The notes under the pieces were generated by a model, which worked only from the letters and a program-made list of their open reading frames with translations, had not been told where the DNA came from and ran no database searches. From the NCBI RefSeq assembly GCF_034047335.1, contig NZ_CP139137.1, forward strand, positions 3,658,001 through 3,722,000: a DNA stretch of 64,000 bases. The letters are read 5' to 3'. Shown piece by piece: positions 43,341 through 53,710 of this stretch. This stretch comes from Chryseobacterium sp. JJR-5R (GTDB taxonomy: Bacteria > Bacteroidota > Bacteroidia > Flavobacteriales > Weeksellaceae). Within the stretch, counting starts at the first letter, position 1. Every line of letters starts with the position of its first letter. Both the position numbers and the translations under genes were made by a program.

Positions 43341-44778
43341 GTATTTAAAGAAGACAAAAATTATCGCGACACTTGGTCCGGCTTCATCGTCGAAGGAAGT
43401 AATGTTAGGGTTAATGAAAGCAGGTGTTGATATTTTCAGAATCAACTTTTCGCATGCAGACTATGATTTAGTTCGATCCAATATTAACATCATCAGAGAA
43501 CTCAATAAAGAATACGGTTTTTCTGTAGGGATCCTCGGTGACCTTCAGGGCCCGAAGCTGAGAGTAGGTGTCGTAAAGGAAGGTTCTTACCTTAATCCTG
43601 GAGATATTCTTACGTTTACGAATGAAAAAATAGAAGGTGATTCCACCAGAGTCTATATGACTTACCAGCAGTTTCCGCAGGATGTGAAAGTGGGTGAGAA
43701 AATCCTTATTGATGACGGGAAGCTGATGCTTGAAGTTATTGAAACCAACGAAATAGATACGGTAAAAGCCAAAACCATTCAGGGCGGGCCTTTAAGCTCT
43801 AAAAAAGGGGTTAACCTTCCGAATACGAATGTTTCCCTTCCTGCCCTAACGGAAAAAGACATCCAGGATGCCAATTTTATGCTTGACCATGACGTAGACT
43901 GGATCGCTCTTTCTTTCGTGCGCCATGCCCAAGACATCATTGACCTGAAAGAACTGATTTCAAAACATCCCAACGGAAAATTCAAAACGCCGATTATCGC
44001 GAAAATTGAAAAGCCTGAAGGGGTAAAGAATATTGAGGAAATCTTATTGGAGTGCGACGGCCTGATGGTAGCTCGTGGAGATTTAGGGGTTGAGGTTCCG
44101 ATGGAAGAAGTTCCTGCAATCCAGAAAACACTGGTTGAAAAAGCAAGATTCTACTCCAAGCCGGTAATCATTGCCACCCAGATGATGGAAACGATGATCA
44201 ACAGCTTAACACCAACGAGAGCGGAAGTAAATGACGTAGCCAACTCTGTACTTGACGGTGCCGATGCGGTAATGCTTTCCGGAGAAACTTCTGTAGGAAG
44301 ATATCCTGTTCAGGTGGTTGAAAACATGACCAAAATCGTTAAGAATATTGAAACGACGCATTTTTACCAGCATAAAAACGAACCGATTGAAAAAGACTTC
44401 AACTGTATCGATGAAAGGTTTATTACCAACAGGGTATGCCTTGCCGCGGTAAGGATTGCCAAAACAACCAATGTAGCCGCTATCGTTACCCTGACAAGCT
44501 CAGGATATACCGCATTCCAGCTGGCTGCGCACCGACCGAATTCCCACATCATCGTGTTCAGCGGAAACAAAAGAGTAATTACCATGCTGAACCTGCTTTG
44601 GGGCGTTCACGCCTTCTATTACGACATGAAGAAATCCACAGATGAAACGATTATCCAGGTCAATATGCTGACGCATAACTACGGATATATCGAAGCGGGA
44701 GATTTCGTTATCAACATTAACGCTACTCCATCTTACGAAGGCGGAAAAACAAATACGTTAAGATTGACTACGGTTTAA
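43333..44778 (+). CDS. pyk: Pyruvate kinase
   Basis: Last step of glycolysis, phosphoenolpyruvate to pyruvate with ATP formation. 481 residues, one A-B-C domain set with no extra C-terminal domain. Landmarks: TKIIATLGPASSS at the N-terminus, the B-domain about 70-165, and the active-site signature IIAKIEKPEGVKNIEEIL followed by GDLGVEVP. The ATG lies inside the end of the previous gene. A strong terminator follows. Confidence 0.98.
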   Translation: MNKYLKKTKIIATLGPASSSKEVMLGLMKAGVDIFRINFSHADYDLVRSNINIIRELNKEYGFSVGILGDLQGPKLRVGVVKEGSYLNPGDILTFTNEKIEGDSTRVYMTYQQFPQDVKVGEKILIDDGKLMLEVIETNEIDTVKAKTIQGGPLSSKKGVNLPNTNVSLPALTEKDIQDANFMLDHDVDWIALSFVRHAQDIIDLKELISKHPNGKFKTPIIAKIEKPEGVKNIEEILLECDGLMVARGDLGVEVPMEEVPAIQKTLVEKARFYSKPVIIATQMMETMINSLTPTRAEVNDVANSVLDGADAVMLSGETSVGRYPVQVVENMTKIVKNIETTHFYQHKNEPIEKDFNCIDERFITNRVCLAAVRIAKTTNVAAIVTLTSSGYTAFQLAAHRPNSHIIVFSGNKRVITMLNLLWGVHAFYYDMKKSTDETIIQVNMLTHNYGYIEAGDFVININATPSYEGGKTNTLRLTTV

Positions 44779-44800
44779 TGTAAACCTCAACTTTATCAAT

Positions 44801-44836
44801 AAAAAACTCCCGGAAATCTTTCCGGGAGTTTTTTTA
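44801..44836. terminator. Bidirectional terminator after pyk
   Basis: AACTCCCGGAA (44805-44815) / TTCCGGGAGTT (44820-44830), with six A on the left and seven T on the right; it serves pyk and the convergent WG-repeat pseudogene. Confidence 0.9.
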
Positions 44837-46434
44837 TTCGTAATCGGTTTTATCAAGATATTCCTGCTCAGCTTCATAAATATTTACTTGATTCTTATAA
44901 ATATCATACAAAATTTTATTATCAAAGATTGTAATCCCTTCTTTCATTTTTGGAGGTTCATACTCAAAATCATATGGATAAAACATTTTTCCGTCCTTCT
45001 GCACCAGAGTGTAGCCGAATCTTTTTTTGAAAACAAAAAACTTTTCAGCATAGAAATCATCCATTACTTCATCCACATTTTCAAATTCAAAAGGAATTAC
45101 TACTTGGTTATTCTCGTCTACTGCTCCTAATTTACCTTCTTTCTTAACAAAGTAAAAGCTATTCTTTTCACCGTCAGCCATCACATGATAATCATACTCT
45201 GCAGGAATACGCTTCTTACTTTTAGTAATTAATCCTAATTTCCCGTTTTCAGAAACTGCTATTACGGAAAAACAGGTCATTATGTTATGCTCAAAAGGGA
45301 TAATGATGTCACCTTTATAATTTAATATCCCAAATGTATCATCTTTTTTAAAGCACAGCCAATATTTAGAAATAGTATTGATCTCGTTTTCATTTTTCGG
45401 AGCGATAAAATTATAAGTCAGCATATGATATGGTATATCATAAATAAAAGGAATTGTATTCAAAAGGTACAACAATTCTTCCTTTCTTATCAATCAGTCC
45501 TGTAAATTTGCCGTTAAACGCTGCAAAAAGGTCTCGTGTTTTCCGAATATTTTTATATTTTTCTGAAATAATTTTCCCTTTATCATTTATTAAAAAGGAA
45601 CCCCTCTTTTTGTTCCAGTGTTATAACATCTTTACTGAAATTATAGTCAAGCATTTCTGTTTCAGTATAAAAGTCTTCTCCATAAGGCTTTAAATCTTTA
45701 TTTAGTAATACCATGTATATACGTTGTCTTCCTTTACCAATCCAAAGCAGAAATCATTATAGGCTAAACATCTTCATAAAGAAAGTTCGTAAGATGATGT
45801 CCCTTTATATCAACCAGATCTTTTTTACCATTATTTCTGGATTCTTTAATAAAATAATCAGATGATTTATAACGGTTTGCATCAATCGAAAGTCTTGTAT
45901 TACCTTTAGACTGATAGATCACATGCATATCTTTTTTTCTGACAATTTCATCTCTTTTATTGATTTCATCGATAAAATAATCTTCATTATCATCCCAATC
46001 GTTAATGTTTTCAAAGTAATTGCTTCTTTGAACTCCATTTTTATCTATAAAATAATAAAAAGGTAAATTTTCTTTTTCGATACAGGGATTTGACTGTCCA
46101 CAATTTACTTTTCGGTTTATTGAGATGTTTTCCCTTACTTTTGCATATCCAAATATATTGAAAACACCAACTGACAGATACTTAGCAGGAATAACTTCTT
46201 TACCTGTCTGATCTACAACCCCCACTGATTGTTTTCTCTTTTTAAAACTTTGGCTCTCCTTGTTTCAGATTTATCATGACTTTTTTGAAATGTCCCTATA
46301 ATCATATATTTTTCCTTAAGATTATTAATATCTGCAGAATCTGTCATTACTCCATATCTATCAATAGAGATCAATTTCTGAGAAAAGTATAAGCAACAGG
46401 TGAAGAGAAAGAATAAAATATACAGTTTTTGCAT
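44834..46434 (-). pseudogene. WG-repeat protein, broken by about five frameshifts
   Basis: The DNA encodes one continuous secreted WG-repeat protein if frames are joined. It starts at the ATG complement at 46434 (signal peptide MQKLYILFFLFTCCLYFS), 1 nt after the aldehyde dehydrogenase stop. Shifts lie at: 46219-46223 (five G on the coding strand where six restore ENNQWG-VVDQTG); near 45765 (LYEDV / AYNDFCFGLVK); near 45718 (KEDNVY / MVLLNKDLKPYG); near 45600 (one G too many before SFLINDKGK); and near 45445 (one T too many, EYNSFY / YDIPYHML). That is three minus-one and two plus-one changes. Longest intact pieces: 219 residues at 44834-45493 and 153 at 45764-46225. WG repeats form beta-rich propeller or solenoid proteins. 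Confidence 0.8.
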
Positions 46435-46435
46435 A

Positions 46436-47728
46436 TTAATTCCCCACAATTGTCCTTGCCGTCACAAATTCTTTCAAGGCCAGTAAAGAGAGTTCCGTAC
46501 CGTAGCCTGAAGTCTTGGTACCGCCAAAAGGGAAACGCGGATCAGAACTGGTCATCCTGTTGATATTTACGGTTCCCGATTCGAGGTTTTCAATAAAGAA
46601 CAGCTGACGGCCCGTGTCTTTTGTCCAGACCGAATTGGAAAGTCCGAAAGGGATATCATTAGCCATCTGTAGGGCTTCATCATCATTTTTTGCAATCATG
46701 ACCATTCCCAGCGGCCCGAAAAGTTCTTCCTGTAAAATCGGGTTGCCTTCCTGTATCCTGATCAGTCCGGGCATGAATTCGTTATCAGAAATCCTTTCCA
46801 AAGGAAGAATAATTTCAGCACCATGTTCCAGAGCCTTTTCAAACTGCTTTTCCAGGTCGTCCGCAAGGTCCGGGCGGGCCATTCCTGCGATTTTCGTTTC
46901 CTTATCCATCGGGTCGGCAGGAACGTATTTCTTATATTCTTCAATGAATTTAGGGAGAAAGGTATCCTCTATTTTCTCATCAATGATAAATCTTTTAGCG
47001 GCCACACAGGTTTGTCCGCAGTTCTGAAGCCTTGCCTGTGCTCCCACTTTGGCCGCTTCATCCAGGTCTGCATCATCCAGAACGATAAAAGCATCGCTCC
47101 CTCCCAGTTCCAGCAGGGATTTTTTGATATTCTGCCCTGCAATGGAAGCCACTTCAGCGCCGGCCTTTTCACTTCCCGTTAAGCTTACGCCAGCAATAAC
47201 TGTATGTTCCAGTACTTCTTTTACATCTTTATGGCCTATTTCGAGATTCTGGAAAACACCTTCCGGGAAACCGGCTTCCAACAGTACATCTTCAATAGCA
47301 TTCCCGCTCCCGAAACAGATCGAAGCATGTTTAAGGACTACCGTATTGCCCGCTAAAATGGCAGGAACTGCAAACCTCAGCACCTGCCAGAAAGGAAAAT
47401 TCCACGGCATAACGCCTAAAATAACACCTTTCGGGATGTACTGAATTTCAGAATAGCTGTATTCCGAATCCACTTTTTCAGGCTTTAAAATATTTTCTGC
47501 ATCTGCATAATAGTTCATCATCAGGGCACATTTCTCAACCTCAGCAATGGACTGTGAAATCGGTTTGTTCATTTCTGAGGTAATGATCCTGCCGAACTTT
47601 TCAGCATTGGTTTTTAATAATTCAGCTGCTTTGGCGATATATTTCTGGCGGTCTTCAAACGGTACGTTTTTCCATTCTTTGAATGTTTTTCCTGCCCTGA
47701 TCAGTTTATTTTCAATTGATTGTTCCAT
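46436..47728 (-). CDS. NAD(P)-dependent aldehyde dehydrogenase (succinate-semialdehyde type)
   Basis: Oxidises an aldehyde to the acid; close in pattern to succinate-semialdehyde dehydrogenases. 430 residues from the ATG at 47728; a longer frame upstream adds a non-conserved stretch. The catalytic Glu207 (ELGGSD) and Cys241 (GQTC) are present, as is the cofactor loop VSLTGSEKAGAEV. The usual 'KPAP' near residue 133 reads KHASICFG, and the protein is slightly short for the family. It runs just into the WG-repeat pseudogene downstream. The precise substrate is uncertain. Confidence 0.88.
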   Translation of the reverse strand: MEQSIENKLIRAGKTFKEWKNVPFEDRQKYIAKAAELLKTNAEKFGRIITSEMNKPISQSIAEVEKCALMMNYYADAENILKPEKVDSEYSYSEIQYIPKGVILGVMPWNFPFWQVLRFAVPAILAGNTVVLKHASICFGSGNAIEDVLLEAGFPEGVFQNLEIGHKDVKEVLEHTVIAGVSLTGSEKAGAEVASIAGQNIKKSLLELGGSDAFIVLDDADLDEAAKVGAQARLQNCGQTCVAAKRFIIDEKIEDTFLPKFIEEYKKYVPADPMDKETKIAGMARPDLADDLEKQFEKALEHGAEIILPLERISDNEFMPGLIRIQEGNPILQEELFGPLGMVMIAKNDDEALQMANDIPFGLSNSVWTKDTGRQLFFIENLESGTVNINRMTSSDPRFPFGGTKTSGYGTELSLLALKEFVTARTIVGN

Positions 47729-47856
47729 AATGTAAGATCTGTTTAATTCAGATAATAATGAATGTATTGGTTTTAAAGCACCGGAAAACAATCAAATTTT
47801 ATTCCCTGAAGCGATTGGATGTAATGATTCTATCTATAAAAACCATAACTATACAT

Positions 47857-48774
47857 TTATATCATGAACCATTCGTTAACGAGTGTGGCTGCAAGCCTGG
47901 CAGTATGGTCCTGGATATCAAAGGCAGGATTAACTTCCGCTATGTCCAGAGCCAACAGTTTTTGGCTCTTTAAAATATGCCTGTAAAAATGCATGAAAGC
48001 AGCATCGGCGAAGATGCCGTTGTATGCCGAAGCCGAAACTCCGGGTGCTATGGAAGCATTAAAAACATCCATACAGACAGTAAGGTAAAGATAATCCACG
48101 CTGTTCAGCAGGTCGTCAATACGCTGATAAACAGACGGAAGGTTTTCAAAGAAAATTTCATCAGCCAGAATATACTTCATCTTATACTGGTGTGCGGTAT
48201 CAAAAAGTTTTAAGGTATTTGAATTCCTCTGGATCCCGATGTGCAGTGAATTCATCTCGCCTTCCTGGGCAATCTGCCAGAAACCTGTCCCTGAACTTGC
48301 ACCTGCACTTTCAGGCTGTCGGTTGTCAAAGTGCGCATCAATATTAATAATTCCGATCTTCTGCTCCGGAAATGCGGTTTTTACGCCTAAATAATGGGCA
48401 TAGGTAACCTCATGCCCGCCTCCGAGGACTATTGATTTCCCCCCTTTCAGCAAGACTTTAGAAACCCTTTTGGCAAGGTCCTGCTGGGTATTTTCCAGAT
48501 TTCCGTCGGGGCATACGATGTTGCCGAAATCCAGCAGTGAAAAATCAGGAAGGATAACCGGAAAGTTAGCCATATTTTTCCGGATGATATCCGGAGCCTC
48601 TTTTGCTCCCTGCCTGCCTTTATTCCTTTGGACGCCTTCATCTACGGCAAATCCGTGCAGCACAAAGTCATCTGCCGAAATTGTATCATAGTTATCTTCT
48701 TCTCTTACCCTCTGAAATATTCTGTGGAAAAGAAGTTCTTCTCCGTCTAATCTTCCCTGCCAAATATTTTTCAT
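47857..48774 (-). CDS. hutG: Formimidoylglutamase (arginase/ureohydrolase family)
   Basis: Hydrolyses N-formimidoyl-glutamate to glutamate and formamide, the last step of histidine breakdown. 305 residues with metal-binding motifs GGGHEVTY (H121), NIDAHFD (D146, H148, D150) and CMDVFNASIAPGVSA (D236). It lies 35 nt downstream of hutI on the same strand, which points to the histidine pathway rather than to arginine; hutH and hutU are not in this window. Confidence 0.88.
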   Translation of the reverse strand: MKNIWQGRLDGEELLFHRIFQRVREEDNYDTISADDFVLHGFAVDEGVQRNKGRQGAKEAPDIIRKNMANFPVILPDFSLLDFGNIVCPDGNLENTQQDLAKRVSKVLLKGGKSIVLGGGHEVTYAHYLGVKTAFPEQKIGIINIDAHFDNRQPESAGASSGTGFWQIAQEGEMNSLHIGIQRNSNTLKLFDTAHQYKMKYILADEIFFENLPSVYQRIDDLLNSVDYLYLTVCMDVFNASIAPGVSASAYNGIFADAAFMHFYRHILKSQKLLALDIAEVNPAFDIQDHTARLAATLVNEWFMI

Positions 48775-48809
48775 TATTAATATGTGTGTGATAAAGTGTG
48801 TTGGATAGT

Positions 48810-50033
48810 TTAAATTATATTTCCGTTAATATAGACATTTTCAGCCTTTAAACTTCCCTGATGATAAAGAATATTCTGGAAATTATCAGTTTTGAAAGTA
48901 ATGAAATCCGCTTTCATCCCTTCTTCCAGTTTCCCCCTGTCTTCCAGACCCAATGCAAAGGCAGAACGGAAGGTAATTCCCGCTAAAACCTCAGCGGTGG
49001 TGAGCTTTTCAAATGTGGCTAAAACTGAAGCCTGGGTAATCAGGTTCCCCATGGGTGCAGACCCGGGGTTCCAGTCACTGGCAATAGCCAAAATAGCACC
49101 TGCATCCAGTAATTTTCTGGCCGGCGTAAACTTCTCGCCCAATCCCAGGCTTGCGCCCGGCAAAGCGGTGGCTACCGTATCAGATTCTGCCAGAAATGCA
49201 ATATCTTCATCTATGGTGGCCTCCAGGTGATCAGCAGATTTCGCGCCAACCTCCACTGCAATTCTTGAGCTCCCTGGTGTAAACTGATCAGCATGAACCG
49301 TAATCTCAAAACCTAAATCTTTAGTTTTAAGCAGAAAATCACGGCTTTCTTCCGGTTGGAAGGCAGATTTCTCAATAAATATATCGACACGTTCTGCAAG
49401 ATTTTCCTCTTTTACCTTAGGCAGAATTTCAGTCAGGATATATTGTAAATAGGCAGCGTTACCGCCTTCAAAATCCTTTGGCTTCAGGTGTGCTGAGAGA
49501 CAGGTAGGCACTAAGGTTGCCTGGGTCTGTGCCTGGGCTTTCTGAATGGTACGGAGCATTTTCAGCTCGTTGTCAACATCCAGGCCGTACCCGCTTTTAA
49601 CTTCAATGGTCGTAATCCCGAGGGAAATTAAAAAATTGATTCTTTCCAGAAGCGTGGCCAACAGTTCTTCTTCCGGTGCATTCCTGGTATGCTGAACCGA
49701 ACTCCAGATCCCGCCTCCGCTTTCGGCAATTTCCAGATAGGTCTTCCCTGCATTACGCATGGCAAAATCATTGGCCCGGTTACCGCCGAAACAGATGTGG
49801 GTATGTGAATCTGTAAACGCGGGAAGAATGATGTGTTCGCCTTGTACAGATTCGGTTTCGATATCCGTGTATTCAGATTTCAAAGTTTCAAAAGTTCCGG
49901 TTCTGTGAATTTTACCGTTGTTGACAACAATTCCGCCATCAGGGATGATCTCTATCTGTTCATCAGAAAGCTTTCCTCTTAACGGGAGATGGGCAAGGGT
50001 TATGACCTGCCTGAAAGGACCTATAAGTTTCAT
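48810..50033 (-). CDS. hutI: Imidazolonepropionase
   Basis: Amidohydrolase that opens the imidazolone ring in histidine degradation, giving N-formimidoyl-glutamate for hutG. 407 residues. The metal site TDSHTHICFGG has H77 and H79; further landmarks are the HADQ motif (metal His near 250) and ASDWNPGSAPMGNL near the C-terminus, which is a signature of HutI. It is first in the hutI-hutG pair. The 232 bp to ruvB hold divergent upstream regions. Confidence 0.95.
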   Translation of the reverse strand: MKLIGPFRQVITLAHLPLRGKLSDEQIEIIPDGGIVVNNGKIHRTGTFETLKSEYTDIETESVQGEHIILPAFTDSHTHICFGGNRANDFAMRNAGKTYLEIAESGGGIWSSVQHTRNAPEEELLATLLERINFLISLGITTIEVKSGYGLDVDNELKMLRTIQKAQAQTQATLVPTCLSAHLKPKDFEGGNAAYLQYILTEILPKVKEENLAERVDIFIEKSAFQPEESRDFLLKTKDLGFEITVHADQFTPGSSRIAVEVGAKSADHLEATIDEDIAFLAESDTVATALPGASLGLGEKFTPARKLLDAGAILAIASDWNPGSAPMGNLITQASVLATFEKLTTAEVLAGITFRSAFALGLEDRGKLEEGMKADFITFKTDNFQNILYHQGSLKAENVYINGNII

Positions 50034-50265
50034 GTATCGGGTTTAGTTATAGTTCAGATAAAATATGCAGGATGCTTCAGTAGGCCGGATTATATTTTTA
50101 TATGCATTTCTGCATTAATCCTGACAAGGGCAGAAGCTCAATACATTCTCATCTTTACATTTTCTCTCTCAAAAATACTCAAAATATCTCTTGTTCTCAA
50201 ATCTTAATTTTTCCGTAATCTCAACCTCAATTTTTCCTATCTTTACGGTAAATGAAATTGAATTA

Positions 50266-51288
50266 ATGCCTGATTTTTTACATCCTGATAAAGACAATTT
50301 TTCCCGCGATGAACTGATGCAGGAAGAACAGATCCGTCCGCAGAGCTTTAAAGATTTTGCCGGACAGAGAAAGACTTTGGAAAACCTCGAAGTTTTTGTA
50401 AACGCTGCCAAAAGACGTGGCGGAGCTTTGGATCATGTGCTGCTGCACGGCCCTCCCGGCCTGGGTAAGACCACCCTGGCCAATATTATTGCAAATGAAC
50501 TTGGGGTTGGCTGTAAGATTACTTCCGGCCCCATACTGGATAAGCCGGGCAGCCTTGCGGGCCTGCTCACCAACCTGGAAGAGAACGATGTTCTCTTTAT
50601 TGACGAGATCCACCGCCTGTCTCCTGTGGTGGAAGAATACCTGTATTCTGCTATGGAGGATTATAAAATTGATATTATGCTGGAAACGGGCCCGAATGCA
50701 AGAAGTGTCCAGATCAGCTTAAACCCTTTTACCCTGGTAGGCGCAACAACCAGAAGCGGGATGCTGACGAAGCCGATGCTGGCCAGGTTCGGGATCCAGA
50801 GCAGGCTGGAATATTATACGATTGAACTTTTGTCCATGATCATTATCCGGAGTGCCCGGGTCCTGGGCGTGAGAATTTATGAAGATGCAGCCATTGAAAT
50901 TGCCAGAAGAAGCCGCGGAACCCCAAGGATTGCGAATGCCCTCTTGAGAAGGGTCCGGGATTTTGCCGAAATAAAAGGAAACGGCGAAATTGAAATCAAC
51001 ATCACCAAATATGCACTGGATTCCCTGCATGTAGATGAATTCGGACTGGATGAAATGGACAATAAGATCATGCGCGTCATGATTGAGAACTTCAAAGGCA
51101 AACCGGTGGGAATTTCCGCCCTGGCCACTTCAATTGCAGAAAATCCGGAAACGCTGGAGGAAGTGTATGAACCTTTCCTGATCCAGGAAGGATTCATCAT
51201 CAGAACCCCGAGAGGCCGCGAAGTAACAGAAAAAGCTTATAAACATTTAAATATTCCTATACCGAGAAACCCGGGAGAACTTTTTTAA
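50266..51288 (+). CDS. ruvB: Holliday junction branch migration ATPase RuvB
   Basis: AAA+ motor of the RuvABC complex, 340 residues from the ATG at 50266; an upstream in-frame ATG adds a hydrophobic stretch not seen in the family. Walker A GPPGLGKT is at 62-69 and Walker B LFIDEIH at 110-116; sensor and arginine-finger regions include GATTRSGML. The C-terminal winged helix ends with [24 protein letters not shown] (50238-50245) is one base off the -7 consensus and could serve it. Confidence 0.98.
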   Translation: MPDFLHPDKDNFSRDELMQEEQIRPQSFKDFAGQRKTLENLEVFVNAAKRRGGALDHVLLHGPPGLGKTTLANIIANELGVGCKITSGPILDKPGSLAGLLTNLEENDVLFIDEIHRLSPVVEEYLYSAMEDYKIDIMLETGPNARSVQISLNPFTLVGATTRSGMLTKPMLARFGIQSRLEYYTIELLSMIIIRSARVLGVRIYEDAAIEIARRSRGTPRIANALLRRVRDFAEIKGNGEIEINITKYALDSLHVDEFGLDEMDNKIMRVMIENFKGKPVGISALATSIAENPETLEEVYEPFLIQEGFIIRTPRGREVTEKAYKHLNIPIPRNPGELF

Positions 51289-51366
51289 ATACACCTTTTT
51301 ATTATAACTGTATTTCAATCTTAAAAACTATTTTCAGATTTGCGGTTAAAGAAAGTAATTGGATTT

Positions 51367-51978
51367 ATGTATGTACCTAAATTATACAGAAGCGAAGATA
51401 ATAACGTGATGAAGGAAATCATCAGGGAAAATGCATTTGCTTTACTGGTTTCTTCCGGTAACAGGATAAGGGCCACCCACTCCATGATGGTGCTGAATGA
51501 AGATGATCCTGAAAACATCTATATAGAAACCCACATTTCACGGGCTAATTCACAGGCAAAAACATTTAAAAACGGAGATGAGGTCTTGTGCGATTTTTTA
51601 GGAGCCCACAGCTATATTTCGAGCAGCTGGTATGACCATATCAATGTTTCGACCTGGAATTACGAAGCCGTGCAGATCTACGGAAAGGTACAGCTGATGG
51701 ATCAGGAAGAACTGTACAGGCATCTTGAAAAGTTAACTTCCCGGTTTGAAAAAAAACAGCAGTGCCCGGTTATGGTAGAAGATATGGGGAAAGCATTTGT
51801 AGAGAAAGAGATGAAAGGTGCTTTTGGTATCAAGATAATCCCGGATGAGATTTTCATCCAGCAGAAACTTTCCCAGAACAGAAAAGAGCATGATTTCCGG
51901 AACATCATTTCAAATCTCGAAAACGGAAGCGTCAATGAACAAAAAATAGCTAATCAAATGAAAAAGCTAAAAAGATAA
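51367..51978 (+). CDS. PaiB-like FMN-binding split-barrel protein
   Basis: 203 residues from the ATG at 51367, matching the family opening MYVPKLYR; upstream codons of the frame are not conserved. The central strands show the flavin-binding split barrel (VSSGNRIRATHSMMVL; HISRANSQAK; the HSYISSSWY segment). The family is named after B. subtilis PaiB, a negative regulator of degradative enzymes and sporulation; here it may be a simple flavoprotein. It follows ruvB by 78 nt and may be co-transcribed. Confidence 0.85.
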   Translation: MYVPKLYRSEDNNVMKEIIRENAFALLVSSGNRIRATHSMMVLNEDDPENIYIETHISRANSQAKTFKNGDEVLCDFLGAHSYISSSWYDHINVSTWNYEAVQIYGKVQLMDQEELYRHLEKLTSRFEKKQQCPVMVEDMGKAFVEKEMKGAFGIKIIPDEIFIQQKLSQNRKEHDFRNIISNLENGSVNEQKIANQMKKLKR

Positions 51979-52002
51979 GACACGATAAAAACTTAATATT
52001 AT

Positions 52003-52869
52003 ATGAAATTATATCCAATACAATGCGGAAAATTTAAACTGGACGGCGGCGCCATGTTCGGAGTCGTCCCGAAGAGTCTGTGGGAAAAGACAAACCCGGC
52101 AGACGAAAGAAACCTGATTGAACTGGGAACCCGTTCCCTTCTTGTAGAAGACGGAAAAAAACTGATCCTGATCGACTGCGGCCTCGGCAATAAGCAGGAC
52201 GAAAAATTCTTCGGCCACTACTCGCTTTGGGGAGATGACAATTTAGACAAAAACTTAAAAAAATACGGTTTTGTAAAAGAAGATATCACTGACGTTTTCC
52301 TGACCCACCTTCATTTCGACCACTGTGGCGGTGCCATTGAATGGAATGATGACAAGACAGGCTATCGGCCGGCTTTCAAAAACGCACAGTTCTGGTCAAA
52401 TGAAAACCACTGGAAATGGGCGACAGAACCTAATCCAAGAGAAAAGGCAAGTTTTCTGAAGGAAAATATCATTCCGATCCAGGAAAGCGGACAGCTTAAT
52501 TTCGTATCCCTTCCCAATACGGGAAATTACGGCTTCATGCCTGATCTGAAAATGGATGTTATCTTTGTTGACGGCCACACGGAGAAACAGATGCTCCCTG
52601 TGATCCAATACCAAGAAAAAACGATTGTATTTGCCGCAGACCTGATCCCTACAGCCGGACATATCAACCAGGTCTATGTAATGGGATATGATACAAGACC
52701 TCTTTTAACGGTAGAAGAAAAAGGAAAATTCCTGAAAAAGTGTGTGGATAATGAATATCTGCTGTTCTTCGAGCACGATGCCCATCATGAACTGGCCAGT
52801 CTTAAAATGACTGAAAAAGGAGTAAGGCTTGATGAGACGTTCAGCTTTAATGATGTTTTCGGATATTAA
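52003..52869 (+). CDS. MBL-fold metallo-hydrolase
   Basis: 288 residues, cytoplasmic. The metallo-beta-lactamase motif THLHFDHCGG gives H102, H104, D106 and H107; later metal ligands are in VDGHTEKQM (His, near 189) and the FFEHDAHHE segment (near 257). Its pattern, with N-terminal DGGAMFGVVPKSLWEK, resembles quorum-quenching lactonase-like or alkylsulfatase-unrelated MBL hydrolases; the substrate is not predictable. It lies 24 nt after paiB-like and just before coaE. Confidence 0.88.
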   Translation: MKLYPIQCGKFKLDGGAMFGVVPKSLWEKTNPADERNLIELGTRSLLVEDGKKLILIDCGLGNKQDEKFFGHYSLWGDDNLDKNLKKYGFVKEDITDVFLTHLHFDHCGGAIEWNDDKTGYRPAFKNAQFWSNENHWKWATEPNPREKASFLKENIIPIQESGQLNFVSLPNTGNYGFMPDLKMDVIFVDGHTEKQMLPVIQYQEKTIVFAADLIPTAGHINQVYVMGYDTRPLLTVEEKGKFLKKCVDNEYLLFFEHDAHHELASLKMTEKGVRLDETFSFNDVFGY

Positions 52870-52878
52870 TTTTTGACA

Positions 52879-53514
52879 ATGGAAGAATTACATTCAGAAA
52901 ACCTTACTACAGATCCGGATCCGTTATCGGTCCCGAAAGTCATTGGCCTTACAGGCGGTATCGGATCAGGAAAAACTACTGTTGCACATTTTATTGAGGA
53001 ATTCGGGTTTCCGGTATATTATTCGGATGACCGCGCAAAGACTATTGTGAATGAGGACAATGGTTTAAAGCTGAAAATAAAAGAACTTTTAGGAAATGAA
53101 GCTTACGATACAAACGGTCTTTACGACCGGAAGACAGTAGCCGGAAAAGTTTTTAATGATAAGGACCTGCTTTACCAGTTGAACGAAATCATCCATCCCG
53201 CTGTCCGGACTGATTTTGAAAAATGGCTGCAACGCCAGACCAAATACCTTGTTTTTAAAGAAACTGCTTTACTGTTTGAATTAAAACTCAACCGCGAATG
53301 CTACAAATCTCTTTTAATTACTGCTGAAGACAATATCAGGATTAAAAGGGTAATGGACCGGGACGGCAAGACTTACCGCGAAGTGCAGGCCGTTATGGAA
53401 AAGCAGATGCCTGAAAAAGATAAAATAAAACTGGCAGACTGCGTAATCCACAACAATACAAATTTAGACGATTTAAAGGACCAGACTGAAAAAATCATCT
53501 TCGATATAGAATAA
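52879..53514 (+). CDS. coaE: Dephospho-CoA kinase
   Basis: Last step of coenzyme A synthesis. 211 residues from the ATG at 52879. The P-loop GGIGSGKT is at 26-33; an N-terminal extension of about 18 residues (ELHSENLTTDPDPLS) precedes the usual start of the domain at PKVIGLTGG. The substrate-binding segment KAREIV-like DDRAKTIVNED and the LID with MDRDGKTYREVQAVM are visible. It is 9 nt after the MBL gene and ends at a strong terminator. Confidence 0.95.
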   Translation: MEELHSENLTTDPDPLSVPKVIGLTGGIGSGKTTVAHFIEEFGFPVYYSDDRAKTIVNEDNGLKLKIKELLGNEAYDTNGLYDRKTVAGKVFNDKDLLYQLNEIIHPAVRTDFEKWLQRQTKYLVFKETALLFELKLNRECYKSLLITAEDNIRIKRVMDRDGKTYREVQAVMEKQMPEKDKIKLADCVIHNNTNLDDLKDQTEKIIFDIE

Positions 53515-53520
53515 ACATAA

Positions 53521-53553
53521 AACCCGTCAGAAAATATCTGACGGGTTTTTTTA
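53521..53553 (+). terminator. Terminator after coaE
   Basis: AACCCGTCAGA (53521-53531) / TCTGACGGGTT (53536-53546), then TTTTTTT. A second hairpin AATAGGCTCC / GGAGCCTATT (53656-53683) ends the convergent T9SS gene. Confidence 0.92.
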
Positions 53554-53653
53554 TTGAATGTTCTCAAAAAAATGAATTTACCAACAGACCAGGAAATCAG
53601 ATCCGGTATGTTTAAATCCTGTTTTCCCATAGAAGTTTAAAAGGTATTATATA

Positions 53654-53685
53654 AAAATAGGCTCCCGTAAACAGGAGCCTATTAC
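53654..53685 (-). terminator. Terminator of the 2153-residue T9SS protease
   Basis: AATAGGCTCC (53656-53665) / GGAGCCTATT (53674-53683) with T-rich sequence following on the minus strand, 28 nt after the stop codon. Confidence 0.8.
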
Positions 53686-53710
53686 AAATGATTAATAATT
53701 AAATGTATAC

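Noticed and set aside
44834-46449. Three separate small genes in place of one WG-repeat gene
   Set aside because: The frames join into one continuous WG-repeat protein with signal peptide, and the pieces lack sensible starts.
47857-48774. Arginase or agmatinase
   Set aside because: Adjacent hutI and the CMDVFNASIAPGVSA pattern fit formimidoylglutamase better.
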